DNA from: Bacillota bacterium | GTDB taxonomy: Bacteria; Bacillota; Clostridia; Lachnospirales; Lachnospiraceae | Assembly (NCBI GenBank): GCA_023416695.1 | Contig: JAEZGY010000055.1 | Span: 1-64,000 of the forward strand | Reading direction: 5' to 3' | DNA: 64,000 bases | Shown: piece after piece, positions 1 to 7,503 of the stretch | Layout: each line of letters starts with the position of its first letter | How positions within the stretch are numbered: position 1 is the stretch's first letter | Notes under the pieces: model-generated | Databases searched by the model: none | What the model was told of the DNA's origin: nothing | The model's input: only the letters and a program-made list of their open reading frames with translations | Program-made: the position numbers and the translations under genes

Positions 1-297
1 TAAATCGTAATTCTCCCCCTGCTCAATACAAGGAATGTCGTCGGGTAGTGGTGAGTCCGATATGTAACGTTTACTTCTGAGGTGATTTTTACTTATATTT
101 GACGACACTCTAATTAACCATGCTTTGATATGTTCCTCATCTTCAAAATTGGTACTGCAATTAAGCAGCTTGATGAATACTTCTTGCTGAAGATCAGTAG
201 CATCGTCTATGTTTTTTACATAGTTGAATATAACCGAATACACAGTATTCTTATATTTACCGTATGTATCCAAGAATAACTCTTGCGTTAGTATCAT
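1..297 (-). CDS. ECF-type RNA polymerase sigma factor (3' end outside window)
   Basis: I translated this frame directly; it stays open to the window edge, giving 99 N-terminal residues. It looks like sigma-70 region 2. The helix around DDATDLQQEVFIKLL (residues about 37-51) fits regions 2.1-2.3, and HIKAWLIRVSSNISKNHLR fits region 2.4, which contacts the -10 element. Region 4 lies outside the window. The start is fixed by AAGGAG about 9 nt upstream. Factors of this type redirect RNA polymerase and are often controlled by a membrane anti-sigma factor encoded just downstream, here beyond the edge. The regulated process cannot be told from this fragment. Confidence 0.85.
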   Translation of the reverse strand, partial: MILTQELFLDTYGKYKNTVYSVIFNYVKNIDDATDLQQEVFIKLLNCSTNFEDEEHIKAWLIRVSSNISKNHLRSKRYISDSPLPDDIPCIEQGENYDL

Positions 298-322
298 TAC
301 TATTTAACTCCTTCACTTTTCT

Positions 323-332
323 GAAACGTTTC
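323..332. promoter_or_regulatory. GAAACGTTTC palindrome in the sigma-factor leader
   Basis: A perfect 10-bp palindrome lies 26-35 bp upstream of the ECF sigma start codon. Its shape, with a central CG and flanking A/T runs, is typical of LacI/CcpA-family operators, although it is shorter than a full catabolite-response element. It could be an operator for this sigma gene. Short palindromes also occur by chance, so this is weak. Confidence 0.25.
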
Positions 333-537
333 GTTGTAGTGGTTGGCCCTTTACATCTATAATACACATAAATCTAACATAAAGTTTCATTTATTAAGTA
401 AAATGTTAGATAAAGTCAAAAATCAACAATTGCTATGACATGGTATATATAATACAATAAAATGGATGAATGAAAAGGTGAAACTGCAGCCTTTGTATCG
501 TTTCTTTATAAATAGAAAATATTTGGAGGAATGAGAG

Positions 538-741
538 ATGGAATGTGTAAAATGTAAACAAGAAATGATGACAGCGAAAATTATTGGAGATATCTACGAA
601 ACACCAGTATTTCTGTCCAATAAAAAGAAAGGTCTTTTTGAAAGTAGGAAAAAAAGTACGGTATCTTGCTATGTTTGTCCTAATTGTGGGTATGTTGAGC
701 TTTATGCAGACAAACCTAAAGATCTTATTTTGGAAGAATAG
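538..741 (+). CDS. Small zinc-ribbon protein
   Basis: This 67-residue protein has an N-terminal CxxC (C3, C6) and a second cysteine group CxxCxxC (C44, C47, C50) within CPNCGY. That is a classic zinc-ribbon arrangement with about 40 residues between the knuckles. The intervening stretch is lysine-rich (SNKKKG, SRKKS), so nucleic acid or protein binding is plausible. The ribosome site TTGGAGGAATGAG supports the start. Small stand-alone ribbons like this are common and mostly uncharacterised in Firmicutes. I can assign no specific function. Confidence 0.75.
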   Translation: MECVKCKQEMMTAKIIGDIYETPVFLSNKKKGLFESRKKSTVSCYVCPNCGYVELYADKPKDLILEE

Positions 742-767
742 TAGGTCTGTAGAATAAGAAGAAGTTT

Positions 768-902
768 ATGAGTAAAAGATTAAAAATTACTCTTATTTCA
801 TCATGCATGACCCTTGTTTTATTAGTTCTGATTTTATTTATTTCTAGACAACCTACATATCCCTCTGTGATAGCTTCTTGTGTAGAAGCATCTATATGGT
901 GA
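768..902 (+). CDS. Possible 44-residue single-pass membrane peptide
   Basis: A short open frame encodes a basic start (MSKRLK) followed by about 20 hydrophobic residues (ITLISSCMTLVLLVLILF) and a short polar tail. That is the pattern of a single-span membrane peptide or an uncleaved signal. A purine-rich AAGAAGAAG sits 5-13 nt upstream as a weak ribosome site. It lies 26 bp after the zinc-ribbon gene on the same strand. It may be a real small protein or a remnant of a longer gene; there is no homology evidence. Confidence 0.3.
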   Translation: MSKRLKITLISSCMTLVLLVLILFISRQPTYPSVIASCVEASIW

Positions 903-1028
903 ATTGTTAATTATTATGCTTTGCAGTATTTTATACTACTTCAAGTTGCGTAAATGCAAACAAAAGTTGGTGTATTTTCTATTACATAGACAATATAATG
1001 TATACAAAAGTGAAGGTGAGGTATAGGT

Positions 1029-1109
1029 ATGGATTTTTCTGAAAAGCTAAAATTAAAAAGTAAAATAAGCAAAAAATTATGTTCAGTTCTAGATAATCTT
1101 ATACTGTGA
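1029..1109 (+). CDS. Possible 26-residue leader peptide or broken HTH gene start
   Basis: A short frame beginning MDFSEKLKLKSK is preceded by a good ribosome site (GAAGGTGAGG) and ends 16 bp before the next gene. The first eight residues resemble the start of many Xre-type helix-turn-helix regulators, but the frame stops after 26 residues and no HTH follows in any frame. It is either a short leader peptide translated ahead of the membrane-protein gene at 1126 or the remnant of a regulator gene. Evidence is weak. Confidence 0.25.
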   Translation: MDFSEKLKLKSKISKKLCSVLDNLIL

Positions 1110-1125
1110 GCAAGGAGGGGATGTT

Positions 1126-1401
1126 ATGAAAAAACAAAAGATAGTTTGTATTATTGTTGTCGTGGCTTCACTGATTCTAAGCACCATAAGTTATTTTGTT
1201 CTACCTGAGGAAGATGTAATTCAGATAAATAGCAATGGACAGCCTTCCAATATTGTACCAAAGCTTTATGCAATAGCTATTCCACTTGTAATAGCATTAG
1301 GTGGAATAGGAGTATATTGGAAGAGCAGGGAGAAGAAGGCACTATTTGCTGCATTTGTTGGTATATTGGTATCTATTCTTACACTACTCTTTAATCATTA
1401 A
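1126..1401 (+). CDS. Small membrane protein with a DUF1648-like segment
   Basis: The 91-residue product has three predicted membrane spans: about residues 6-25, 47-64 and 71-88. The stretch LPEEDVIQINSNGQPSNIVPK just after the first span resembles the DUF1648 motif (a conserved Pro, then NGQP and a Lys), which is found at the N-terminus of SdpI-type immunity or permease-like proteins. A strong AGGAGGGG ribosome site supports the start. It is shorter than SdpI, so a stand-alone DUF1648-type protein is the likely description. Function is unknown. Confidence 0.6.
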   Translation: MKKQKIVCIIVVVASLILSTISYFVLPEEDVIQINSNGQPSNIVPKLYAIAIPLVIALGGIGVYWKSREKKALFAAFVGILVSILTLLFNH

Positions 1402-1432
1402 CAAGACGGCAGCCTCCAACTTATCATGATGT

Positions 1433-1963
1433 TTATGCAAGTATTTTTTCATATAGGCAGAACCAATCTAAGCCTAGTTCACTCAGTCCAATATCTACTT
1501 TTTCCATAAACACATACCCATTTCTTTCGTATGCTTTGATTGCAACAGAGTTTTTCTCATAGACATAAAGTCGTAGACACTTCACACCCTCTTGTTTAGC
1601 AATCTCGTCAGCAAAACTTAGGATTTTTGAGCCAATTCCTTGGCGAAGATAATCAGGATGAACAATAAACTCATGAACATACAAAATGTCCTTCTGTTCT
1701 TCCTCTATGTACTTTAGTTCTTCATTTACTTCCGCATTAGCATTATGTGTTAATGCGATGGAGCCAACCGTTTTGCCATCTATCTTAGCAACATAAAGTG
1801 CGTCAGCATTATAGAAATATAAAGCCTCGCTTCGAGTTGGGTAGCACCCCTTCCTAAACCCTGGATTATATTCTTTTGTAGCTAGGTGATCACAAATATC
1901 ATCATATAATAGCGCAACCTCATCAATATCATTCAGTGTTGCTTTTTCAATAGTTAGGTTCAT
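1433..1963 (-). CDS. GNAT-family N-acetyltransferase
   Basis: The 176-residue protein has a complete GNAT fold pattern. An N-terminal strand/helix unit (TIEKATLNDIDEVALLYDD) is followed by the acetyl-CoA-binding motif A (HEFIVHPDYLRQGIGSKIL, with the RxxGxG-type pyrophosphate loop) and motif B (LRLYVYEKNSVAIKAYERNGY). The start was set at the internal Met because GGAGGAGGAG lies 8 nt upstream. An upstream Met in the same frame has no ribosome site. The acceptor substrate is unknown; amino-group acetylation of a small molecule or protein is the family role. Confidence 0.85.
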   Translation of the reverse strand: MNLTIEKATLNDIDEVALLYDDICDHLATKEYNPGFRKGCYPTRSEALYFYNADALYVAKIDGKTVGSIALTHNANAEVNEELKYIEEEQKDILYVHEFIVHPDYLRQGIGSKILSFADEIAKQEGVKCLRLYVYEKNSVAIKAYERNGYVFMEKVDIGLSELGLDWFCLYEKILA

Positions 1964-2181
1964 TATTTCACTCCTCCTCCAAGGTAAAATAGTAAGGCAA
2001 TGACATGCCCAGTCCAATAATATCAGGAACTTCCTTGTATATATAAATGTACTACATATTTTTCTTTAACACAATGGAGAAGGGGAATGGGGATAATTTT
2101 ATCTTTATATATTAAAACAAGTGGATAATGTTATAATGATACTGTATTAAAACAGCTGTAATGAATGAAAGGAGGGATAGC

Positions 2182-2607
2182 ATGGAAGAGTTACAATATA
2201 AGAATGTGTTAGACCGTGGTCCTTTTTACCATGGAACGAAAGCCGACATGAAAATAGGAGACTGTATCACTATTTCCCATAAATCTAACTATGGGAAGAG
2301 GGACAAGGCCAATTATGTATATTTTAGTGCTACTAAAGATGCTGCCATATGGGGTGCTGAACTTGCTATTGGGGAGCAACAAGAAAGGATTTATATTGTT
2401 GAACCAACTGGAGAGTTTGAAAATGATCCTAATTTAACAGATAAAAAGTTTCCGGGAAATCCCTCTAGGTCCTATCGCAGTAAGTATCCACTGCGTATCC
2501 TAGGGGAAGTCAAGGATTGGCAAGGACATGAGCCAGAACTCTTACAAAAGATGCGAGCGCATCTAGAAGAATTAAAACAACTGGGGATTGAAGCCATCAA
2601 CGAGTAA
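2182..2607 (+). CDS. arr: NAD+:rifamycin ADP-ribosyltransferase
   Basis: Arr inactivates rifamycins by transferring ADP-ribose from NAD+ to the ansa-chain C23 hydroxyl. The 141-residue size is typical. The active-site residues of mycobacterial Arr (H19, Y49, D84) correspond here to H17 in FYHGTK, Y47 in YVYFSAT and D82 in ENDPN, with exactly the same spacing. The C-terminal block with YRSKYPLRILGEV is also family-typical. The start is the ATG 7 nt after AGGAGG, not the Met seven codons earlier that overlaps this ribosome site. The gene ends 9 bp from a convergent regulator gene. It predicts intrinsic rifampicin tolerance if expressed. Confidence 0.92.
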   Translation: MEELQYKNVLDRGPFYHGTKADMKIGDCITISHKSNYGKRDKANYVYFSATKDAAIWGAELAIGEQQERIYIVEPTGEFENDPNLTDKKFPGNPSRSYRSKYPLRILGEVKDWQGHEPELLQKMRAHLEELKQLGIEAINE

Positions 2608-2616
2608 ATGGTGTTA

Positions 2617-3036
2617 TTATGAGTCTTTCACTGTATCAATGGATATTGCCAAAGAGTAATTTGCATACTCTAGTAGAGCTTCCAAAAATAGATTCAGTTG
2701 TTCAGAACTCTCGATTACCACTTTTAAGATATAACAGCCAGCGCCACTGGTACGGTGCGCTTCCACAACACAGTCTTGTAAGCGAAGAAAATCAACAAAA
2801 GCCTTATGGTTCGTTGTCTTCATATGTACGGTGATGAATGTAGTCAGCTCCAAACCTAATAGTTTCTCATTTACCTTTAACGTATATCTTTCTATAATGC
2901 CCATCTCTTCCATCTTATGAATTCGGGCTGCTACTCCTTGCCCAGTCATATGAATAAGCTCACCAATTTCTTTCCATTGAAGTCTGGAATTTTCCTTAAG
3001 TAATTGAATGATTTGTAGGTCTATGTGATCAATCAT
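2617..3036 (-). CDS. Lrp/AsnC-family transcriptional regulator
   Basis: The 139-residue protein has an N-terminal winged helix-turn-helix (IDLQIIQLLKENSRLQWKEIGELI, with recognition helix TGQGVAARIHKMEE) and a C-terminal RAM/ligand-binding domain. The start was placed at MIDHIDLQ because AAAGGA lies 7 nt upstream; a Met five codons earlier lacks a usable site. It is divergent from the isochorismatase-family gene 116 bp away. Lrp-type regulators often control their divergent neighbour in response to an amino acid or related ligand, so that gene is the first target to test. The ligand is not predictable. Confidence 0.9.
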   Translation of the reverse strand: MIDHIDLQIIQLLKENSRLQWKEIGELIHMTGQGVAARIHKMEEMGIIERYTLKVNEKLLGLELTTFITVHMKTTNHKAFVDFLRLQDCVVEAHRTSGAGCYILKVVIESSEQLNLFLEALLEYANYSLAISIDTVKDS

Positions 3037-3089
3037 GTGAATTCCTTTCATCCTGAAACTATAATGGTTATTTTTATTACACAGTAAAA

Positions 3090-3118
3090 TTGAACTTTAT
3101 TACAAATGATTATACCAT
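3090..3118 (+). promoter_or_regulatory. Probable sigma-A promoter for the isochorismatase-family gene
   Basis: TTGAAC and TACCAT are separated by 17 bp and lie 35 bp before the start codon of the downstream hydrolase. The site is in the divergent region shared with the Lrp-type regulator gene, so the regulator could act here. Confidence 0.45.
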
Positions 3119-3152
3119 GAATATAAGAATTTGATAATGAAAAGGAGAATAA

Positions 3153-3689
3153 ATGATGCAATTAGATAGTAACCGTACCGCTTTATTAGTAATTGATGTA
3201 CAGAACTTTTATTGGGAGAAGGAGAGTCATGAGGAATATATTAAAAACCTGCAATTAATCCTTAAGGAGGCTAGAAATAAGGGCCTTCATATCATTTACG
3301 TAAAACATGTCTGGGGAGAGTCTTTAGAAGATTCAATTTTTGACATTCGGGAAGAAATCAAACCACAAGCAGGTGAGGAAATTGTAGTTAAGCGAACCCC
3401 AGGTTCCTTTTTTCAAACGAATCTGGAAGAAGTCTTAAAGCAAAAGGAGATTCAGAATGTCATTATTACAGGCATGAAAACCAATCACTGTTGCGATACG
3501 ACTACTCGTGAGGCCTCTGCAAGGGGTTATCATACCATGGTCATTAGTGAGGGGGTTCGCACCTTTGATCTAGAAGGTATTGATGGTAAGATGATTTCGA
3601 GAGAGACGATTCAGTATGCAACACTAAGTATCCTACAGGGATTTGCAAAAATTATTTCTATGGAAGAATTCTTACAGCTAGACAAATAA
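3153..3689 (+). CDS. Isochorismatase-family cysteine hydrolase
   Basis: The 178-residue protein has the full Asp-Lys-Cys catalytic set of the isochorismatase-like superfamily: D15 in LLVIDVQ, K80 in EIVVKRTPGSFF and C113 in GMKTNHCC. The general fold hydrolyses amide or vinyl-ether bonds; nicotinamidases, N-carbamoyl hydrolases and isochorismatases share it. No metal-binding Asp/His cluster typical of nicotinamidase is evident, so I leave the substrate open. AAAGGAG lies upstream of two adjacent ATG codons, either of which could start. It is divergent from the Lrp-type regulator gene and likely under its control. Confidence 0.88.
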   Translation: MMQLDSNRTALLVIDVQNFYWEKESHEEYIKNLQLILKEARNKGLHIIYVKHVWGESLEDSIFDIREEIKPQAGEEIVVKRTPGSFFQTNLEEVLKQKEIQNVIITGMKTNHCCDTTTREASARGYHTMVISEGVRTFDLEGIDGKMISRETIQYATLSILQGFAKIISMEEFLQLDK

Positions 3690-3782
3690 AAAGTATTACA
3701 ACAAAGAGGTAAAAGTGATATATAATAATAGTACAGACTAATATAAAGTGTAATGTACTAAGAAAGGGGAACAGGGGAGATT

Positions 3783-4901
3783 ATGAGTAATAAATTTTTT
3801 AGCGATATTAAAAAGAATTTTGGATTTGGTTGTATGCGCTTACCAATGAATGGTAATGAAATCGATGATAAGGTAATTTGCAAGATGATCGATACCTTCT
3901 TGGAAAATGGGTTTAATTATTTTGATACTGCCCATGGATACCTTGACGGAGCTAGTGAAACTGCTCTTAGAGAATGCCTTGTTAAGCGGTATAAGAGAGA
4001 AGATTACATACTGGTAAATAAGCTTACGGAACCATATTTTAATAAAGAAGAGGATATCCTTCCAGTCTTTGAAGCTCAACTAGAAGCATGTGGAGTAGAT
4101 TATTTTGATTTTTATTTAATGCATGCGCAGAATGAGAGCTATTTTGAGAAGTATAAAAAATGCAGAGCGTATGAGTTAGCATTTGATTTAAAAAGTGTTG
4201 GTAAGGTAAAACATGTGGGTATTTCCTTCCACGATAAGGCTGAGGTATTGGATCAGATTTTGACAGAGTATCCTCAAATTGAAGTCGTTATGATTCAGTT
4301 TAACTACGTGGATTACGAGGATGCTGGGATTGAAGGAAGTAAATGCTATGAGGTGTGTGTAAAACACAATAAACCAGTGATTGTTATGGAGCCAGTAAAA
4401 GGCGGAAGCTTAATCAACTTGCCAGAGGAAGCACAAAAAGTGTTTGATACTTTACATGGGGGAAGTAATGCCAGTTATGCAATACGTTTTGCAGCTAGTT
4501 TTGATAATGTTATGATGGTATTGTCCGGAATGAACAATATGGAGCAACTGGAAGATAATATTAGTTTTATGAAGGATTTTAAGCCTCTGTCAGAAGAGGA
4601 GTATGCTGCAATTAAGAAGGTTTGTGCCATTTTTAAGGCTCAGGATTTAATTCCATGTACGGCATGTAACTATTGTGTAGCTGGATGTCCAAAGAATATT
4701 CCAATTCCAGATTTATTTGCAGATCGCAATGCAAAAAAAGCATATGAAGATTGGAATAGTGATTGGTACTATGAGGTACATACTCTAAAAGCGGGTAAGG
4801 CATCGGATTGTATCAAATGTAGTCAGTGTGAAAATGTCTGCCCACAACACCTGAATATACCAGAGTTGCTAGATGAAGTGGCAGGTGTATTTGAAAAATA
4901 A
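3783..4901 (+). CDS. Aldo/keto reductase with C-terminal 2x[4Fe-4S] ferredoxin domain
   Basis: Residues 1-270 form an aldo/keto reductase barrel. The catalytic tetrad positions are visible: FDTAHGY (Asp and Tyr), VNKL (Lys) and LMHAQ (His). Residues 292-303 (CTACNYCVAGCP) and 343-354 (CIKCSQCENVCP) are two CxxCxxCxxxCP motifs, each expected to bind a 4Fe-4S cluster. This fused architecture is frequent in clostridia and Bacteroidetes, where it presumably links NAD(P)H-dependent carbonyl chemistry to ferredoxin-type electron transfer. It is full length at 372 residues. AGGGGA precedes the ATG. The physiological substrate is unknown. Confidence 0.92.
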   Translation: MSNKFFSDIKKNFGFGCMRLPMNGNEIDDKVICKMIDTFLENGFNYFDTAHGYLDGASETALRECLVKRYKREDYILVNKLTEPYFNKEEDILPVFEAQLEACGVDYFDFYLMHAQNESYFEKYKKCRAYELAFDLKSVGKVKHVGISFHDKAEVLDQILTEYPQIEVVMIQFNYVDYEDAGIEGSKCYEVCVKHNKPVIVMEPVKGGSLINLPEEAQKVFDTLHGGSNASYAIRFAASFDNVMMVLSGMNNMEQLEDNISFMKDFKPLSEEEYAAIKKVCAIFKAQDLIPCTACNYCVAGCPKNIPIPDLFADRNAKKAYEDWNSDWYYEVHTLKAGKASDCIKCSQCENVCPQHLNIPELLDEVAGVFEK

Positions 4902-4921
4902 AGTGGAGCTTTAGTTAGGCT

Positions 4922-5413
4922 TTACTCACTCTTTTGTACCCATTCCAAATTTTGTGCTGGAACCATCTCATAATTATCAGGCCCTTCTCCTACACGTAAG
5001 TAGACATTTTCTATACCGGCCTGAATTATGGTTCTAGCACATAGGGGACAGGGTTTAGCTTTGTGAATTACATTATCCTTTGGATTCACACCAGCCAAAT
5101 ACAAATCTGCTCCTATGGTTTGTTGCCTTGAACAATTCAGTAATGCATTTGCCTCTGCATGAACAGCACGGCAAATCCCATATCCATCCCCTTGATGCAT
5201 ATCTCGCTCTATTCTTGGACATTTCCCTATATCGCAACAATTCTCAAAACCTCTCGGTGCACCATTATATCCTGTGGAGATCACAACATCATCTTTCACG
5301 ATAACTGCCCCATATTTTCTTTTAATACATGTACTTCGATAGGCAAACACCTCAGCACAGTTTAAATAGGTATCTATTTTTGAAACTAATTTTCCACCCT
5401 CTGGCTTAACCAT
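4922..5413 (-). CDS. Deoxycytidylate (dCMP) deaminase
   Basis: The enzyme deaminates dCMP to dUMP, feeding thymidylate synthesis. The zinc motifs are intact: H85-x-E87 (HAEANALL) and P121-C122-x-x-C125 (PCPLC). SxGYNGAPRG near residues 46-55 is the nucleotide-binding signature of the ComEB/dCMP deaminase group. Additional cysteines (C59, C60, C65) before the active site could hold the second zinc seen in phage-type enzymes. Length, 163 residues, is normal. GAGAGGTG precedes the ATG. The gene stands alone and converges with the aldo/keto reductase gene, leaving only 20 bp between them. Confidence 0.92.
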   Translation of the reverse strand: MVKPEGGKLVSKIDTYLNCAEVFAYRSTCIKRKYGAVIVKDDVVISTGYNGAPRGFENCCDIGKCPRIERDMHQGDGYGICRAVHAEANALLNCSRQQTIGADLYLAGVNPKDNVIHKAKPCPLCARTIIQAGIENVYLRVGEGPDNYEMVPAQNLEWVQKSE

Positions 5414-5562
5414 AAAACACCTCTCAACATTTTATTTTGTATTCATATTTAATAGTAATCTTTACCAGGTATAGTGGTCAAGTTATTTTCCAGTTGTGGT
5501 TAGTTGTTTTGCATATGAGCAGTATGAAAGTGCTTCTATGACTGTTTGCTTATCAAAACCCT

Positions 5563-5592
5563 AGAAAAAGCGGAGGATTAATTCCTCCGCTT
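5563..5592 (-). terminator. Intrinsic terminator after glnK
   Basis: On the minus strand a perfect 10-bp stem, AAGCGGAGGA with TCCTCCGCTT, encloses a five-base loop and is followed by TTTTTC. It lies 30 bp after the glnK stop codon and ends the amtB-glnK transcript. Confidence 0.85.
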
Positions 5593-5622
5593 CCACATAA
5601 TATGTAAACTAAACCAAATCCT

Positions 5623-5979
5623 TTAGTCAGTGGATTGCAATGCATCATACCCAACTTCTTTGGTTCTTATCTTAAGTGCATTGCGAATCTCATAACTGAA
5701 GATTTTACCATCTCCAACTTCTCCTGTGAATGCTGCCTTTTGTATTGCATCAATCGTCTTTGCTTCCCATTCTTCTGAGGAAACAACAATCTCAAATTTG
5801 ATTTTAGGTTGCATTACAATATCAAGTTCTGTACCTCGTACATAATGCTTGTAACCACGTTGTACGCCGCACCCCATAACCTGGTATACAGTGATACCAT
5901 TAACTTCAATATCATTCAAAGCCTGCTTAATATCTTCTAACTTCTCTTCGCGTACGATTGCTTCGATTTTAATTAACAT
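5623..5979 (-). CDS. glnK: PII nitrogen regulatory protein, GlnK type
   Basis: PII trimers sense ATP/ADP and 2-oxoglutarate and plug the ammonium channel AmtB when nitrogen is plentiful. This 118-residue protein has the C-terminal PII signature (TGEVGDGKIFSYE, about residues 80-92) and the basic B-loop region. In the T-loop (RGTELDIVMQPKIK) the tyrosine that enterobacterial GlnD uridylylates is replaced by leucine (L52), so uridylylation at that position is impossible. The start was moved to MLIKIEAIV, 12 nt after AAAGGAG; the longer frame overlaps the amtB end. It is 16 bp downstream of amtB, so they form one transcript. Confidence 0.93.
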   Translation of the reverse strand: MLIKIEAIVREEKLEDIKQALNDIEVNGITVYQVMGCGVQRGYKHYVRGTELDIVMQPKIKFEIVVSSEEWEAKTIDAIQKAAFTGEVGDGKIFSYEIRNALKIRTKEVGYDALQSTD

Positions 5980-5995
5980 CTTATCCCAGCTCCTT

Positions 5996-7237
5996 TCAGG
6001 AATCCAAACCAGTAAATGTTGGATATGCATTTTCACCATGTTCTGATATGTCAAGTCCAAGTTGCTCTTCCTTCATGGTGACACGTAAAGGCATAAATAT
6101 TCGAATAATACCTATACATAGTAAGGTACCAGCACAAGCAACAAAAATGGTTACTAAAATAGCAATAATCTGAGCAACAAACAAATTCGTTTCACCATAA
6201 ACTAAACCATCCCATTTTGCCACTGAATTGATCGATGTTTTTGAAAATAATCCCACAGCTATACCACCCCAGATTCCACCAATTCCATGACAGCCAAAAG
6301 CATCTAATGCATCGTCAATCTTTAATTTACCCTTTACGAATTTAACACCGAAATAACAGAATGGACTTACTAATAATCCAATGATTATGGCTGCCCATAT
6401 AGGTACAAATCCTGCTCCAGGAGTAATTGCAACTAAGCCAACTACTAAACCAGTAGATGCTCCCACTAAGGTTGGTTTTCCTTCTTTTATATAATCAATG
6501 AACATCCAAGATAACAATGCTGCAGCAGCAGATACAGCAGTTGTTAGGAATGCATGTGCTGCTAAACCATTAGCTGCTAGCGCACTTCCTGAATTAAATC
6601 CGAACCAACCAAACCATAGAATAGAAGCTCCTAATGCAACAAAAGGGATATTATGAATACGGTAAATGTTATGTTCGTATTTTTTTCTCTTTCCAAGGAT
6701 GATGGCAAACACTAATGCGCTTACACCAGAACTAATATGAACAACATTACCACCTGCAAAATCTACAGCTCCAAGTTTAGCTAAGAAACCGCCTTGCCCC
6801 CATACCATGTGTGCCAGAGGATAGTATACAATAGTGGACCATAAAACAATAAATAGTAATAAAGATTTAAATCTTACTCTTCCTACCAAAGCTCCAGTAA
6901 TAAGAGCTGGTGTAATCACAGCAAACATCATTTGGAATATTGCAAAAGAGATATGTGGTATAGTGCTAGCATAAGGCCCTGCTTCCCATGTTACGCCTTC
7001 AAGACCAAACCAACGAAAATCTCCTATGATTCCTCCATGATCACCACCAAACGCTAAGGAATAACCAAATAATACCCACATAACAATTGTAATCCCCATA
7101 ATTGCTACACATGCCATCATAGTATTCACGACATTCTTACGTTGAACTAAACCTCCATAGAAAAATGCCAGACCAGGTGTCATGAAGAGTACTAATGCAC
7201 TACAAATTAATACATAAGCGGTATCTCCTGTGTTCAT
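5996..7237 (-). CDS. amtB: Ammonium transporter
   Basis: AmtB/Rh-family channel of 413 residues with about 11 membrane spans. Recognisable family blocks include the N-terminal MTPGLAFFYGGLV, the DFAGGNVVHISSG block around residues 160-172, and FGCHGIGGIWGG (about residues 312-323), which carries one of the paired pore histidines. The start follows AAGGAGG. It is cotranscribed with glnK, the usual amtB-PII arrangement. The leader carries its own promoter and an intrinsic terminator, which suggests control at the level of transcript elongation. Confidence 0.95.
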   Translation of the reverse strand: MNTGDTAYVLICSALVLFMTPGLAFFYGGLVQRKNVVNTMMACVAIMGITIVMWVLFGYSLAFGGDHGGIIGDFRWFGLEGVTWEAGPYASTIPHISFAIFQMMFAVITPALITGALVGRVRFKSLLLFIVLWSTIVYYPLAHMVWGQGGFLAKLGAVDFAGGNVVHISSGVSALVFAIILGKRKKYEHNIYRIHNIPFVALGASILWFGWFGFNSGSALAANGLAAHAFLTTAVSAAAALLSWMFIDYIKEGKPTLVGASTGLVVGLVAITPGAGFVPIWAAIIIGLLVSPFCYFGVKFVKGKLKIDDALDAFGCHGIGGIWGGIAVGLFSKTSINSVAKWDGLVYGETNLFVAQIIAILVTIFVACAGTLLCIGIIRIFMPLRVTMKEEQLGLDISEHGENAYPTFTGLDS

Positions 7238-7266
7238 AACTCATCCTCCTTAATATATATTGAAAC

Positions 7267-7305
7267 AAAAAAAAGATGCCGAGGAAATGACTCCTCGACA
7301 TCTTT
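7267..7305 (-). terminator. Terminator hairpin inside the amtB leader (attenuator candidate)
   Basis: Read on the minus strand, a 14-bp stem (AAAGATGTCGAGGA with TCCTCGGCATCTTT, one U-G wobble) has a 6-nt loop and is followed immediately by eight or more T residues, then the amtB ribosome site. No minus-strand gene lies upstream, so it cannot be the end of another operon. It must either attenuate amtB or act as a protective 5' hairpin. On the plus strand the T-run is short, so the orientation is clear. Confidence 0.75.
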
Positions 7306-7316
7306 GTCATAGATTT

Positions 7317-7344
7317 ATTATACATATAAAGGAAATTTTTGCAA
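7317..7344 (-). promoter_or_regulatory. Probable amtB-glnK promoter
   Basis: On the minus strand TTGCAA and a perfect TATAAT are separated by 16 bp. The expected start site is about 5 nt before the leader terminator stem. Confidence 0.55.
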
Positions 7345-7503
7345 GTAATAAAAGTAAAATTAGTACTATTTAACAGAAATCATGTTGAGACGTCTTTCTG
7401 CTGATGGCTATTTTGACTGAGATAACCTGTAAAAACAAGAAAATATTGGAAATATACACACCATGTGGTATGCTTAGTACAAAAGCAAACGAGGTAACTA
7501 TTG

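Noticed and set aside
3840..4079. Minus-strand frames inside the aldo/keto reductase and other long genes
   Set aside because: All lie within well-supported genes on the other strand and lack ribosome sites.
7267..7344. ANTAR-target (two hexaloop hairpins) interpretation of the amtB leader
   Set aside because: Only one hairpin is present and its GTCATT loop lacks the A1/G4 pattern expected for ANTAR sites.
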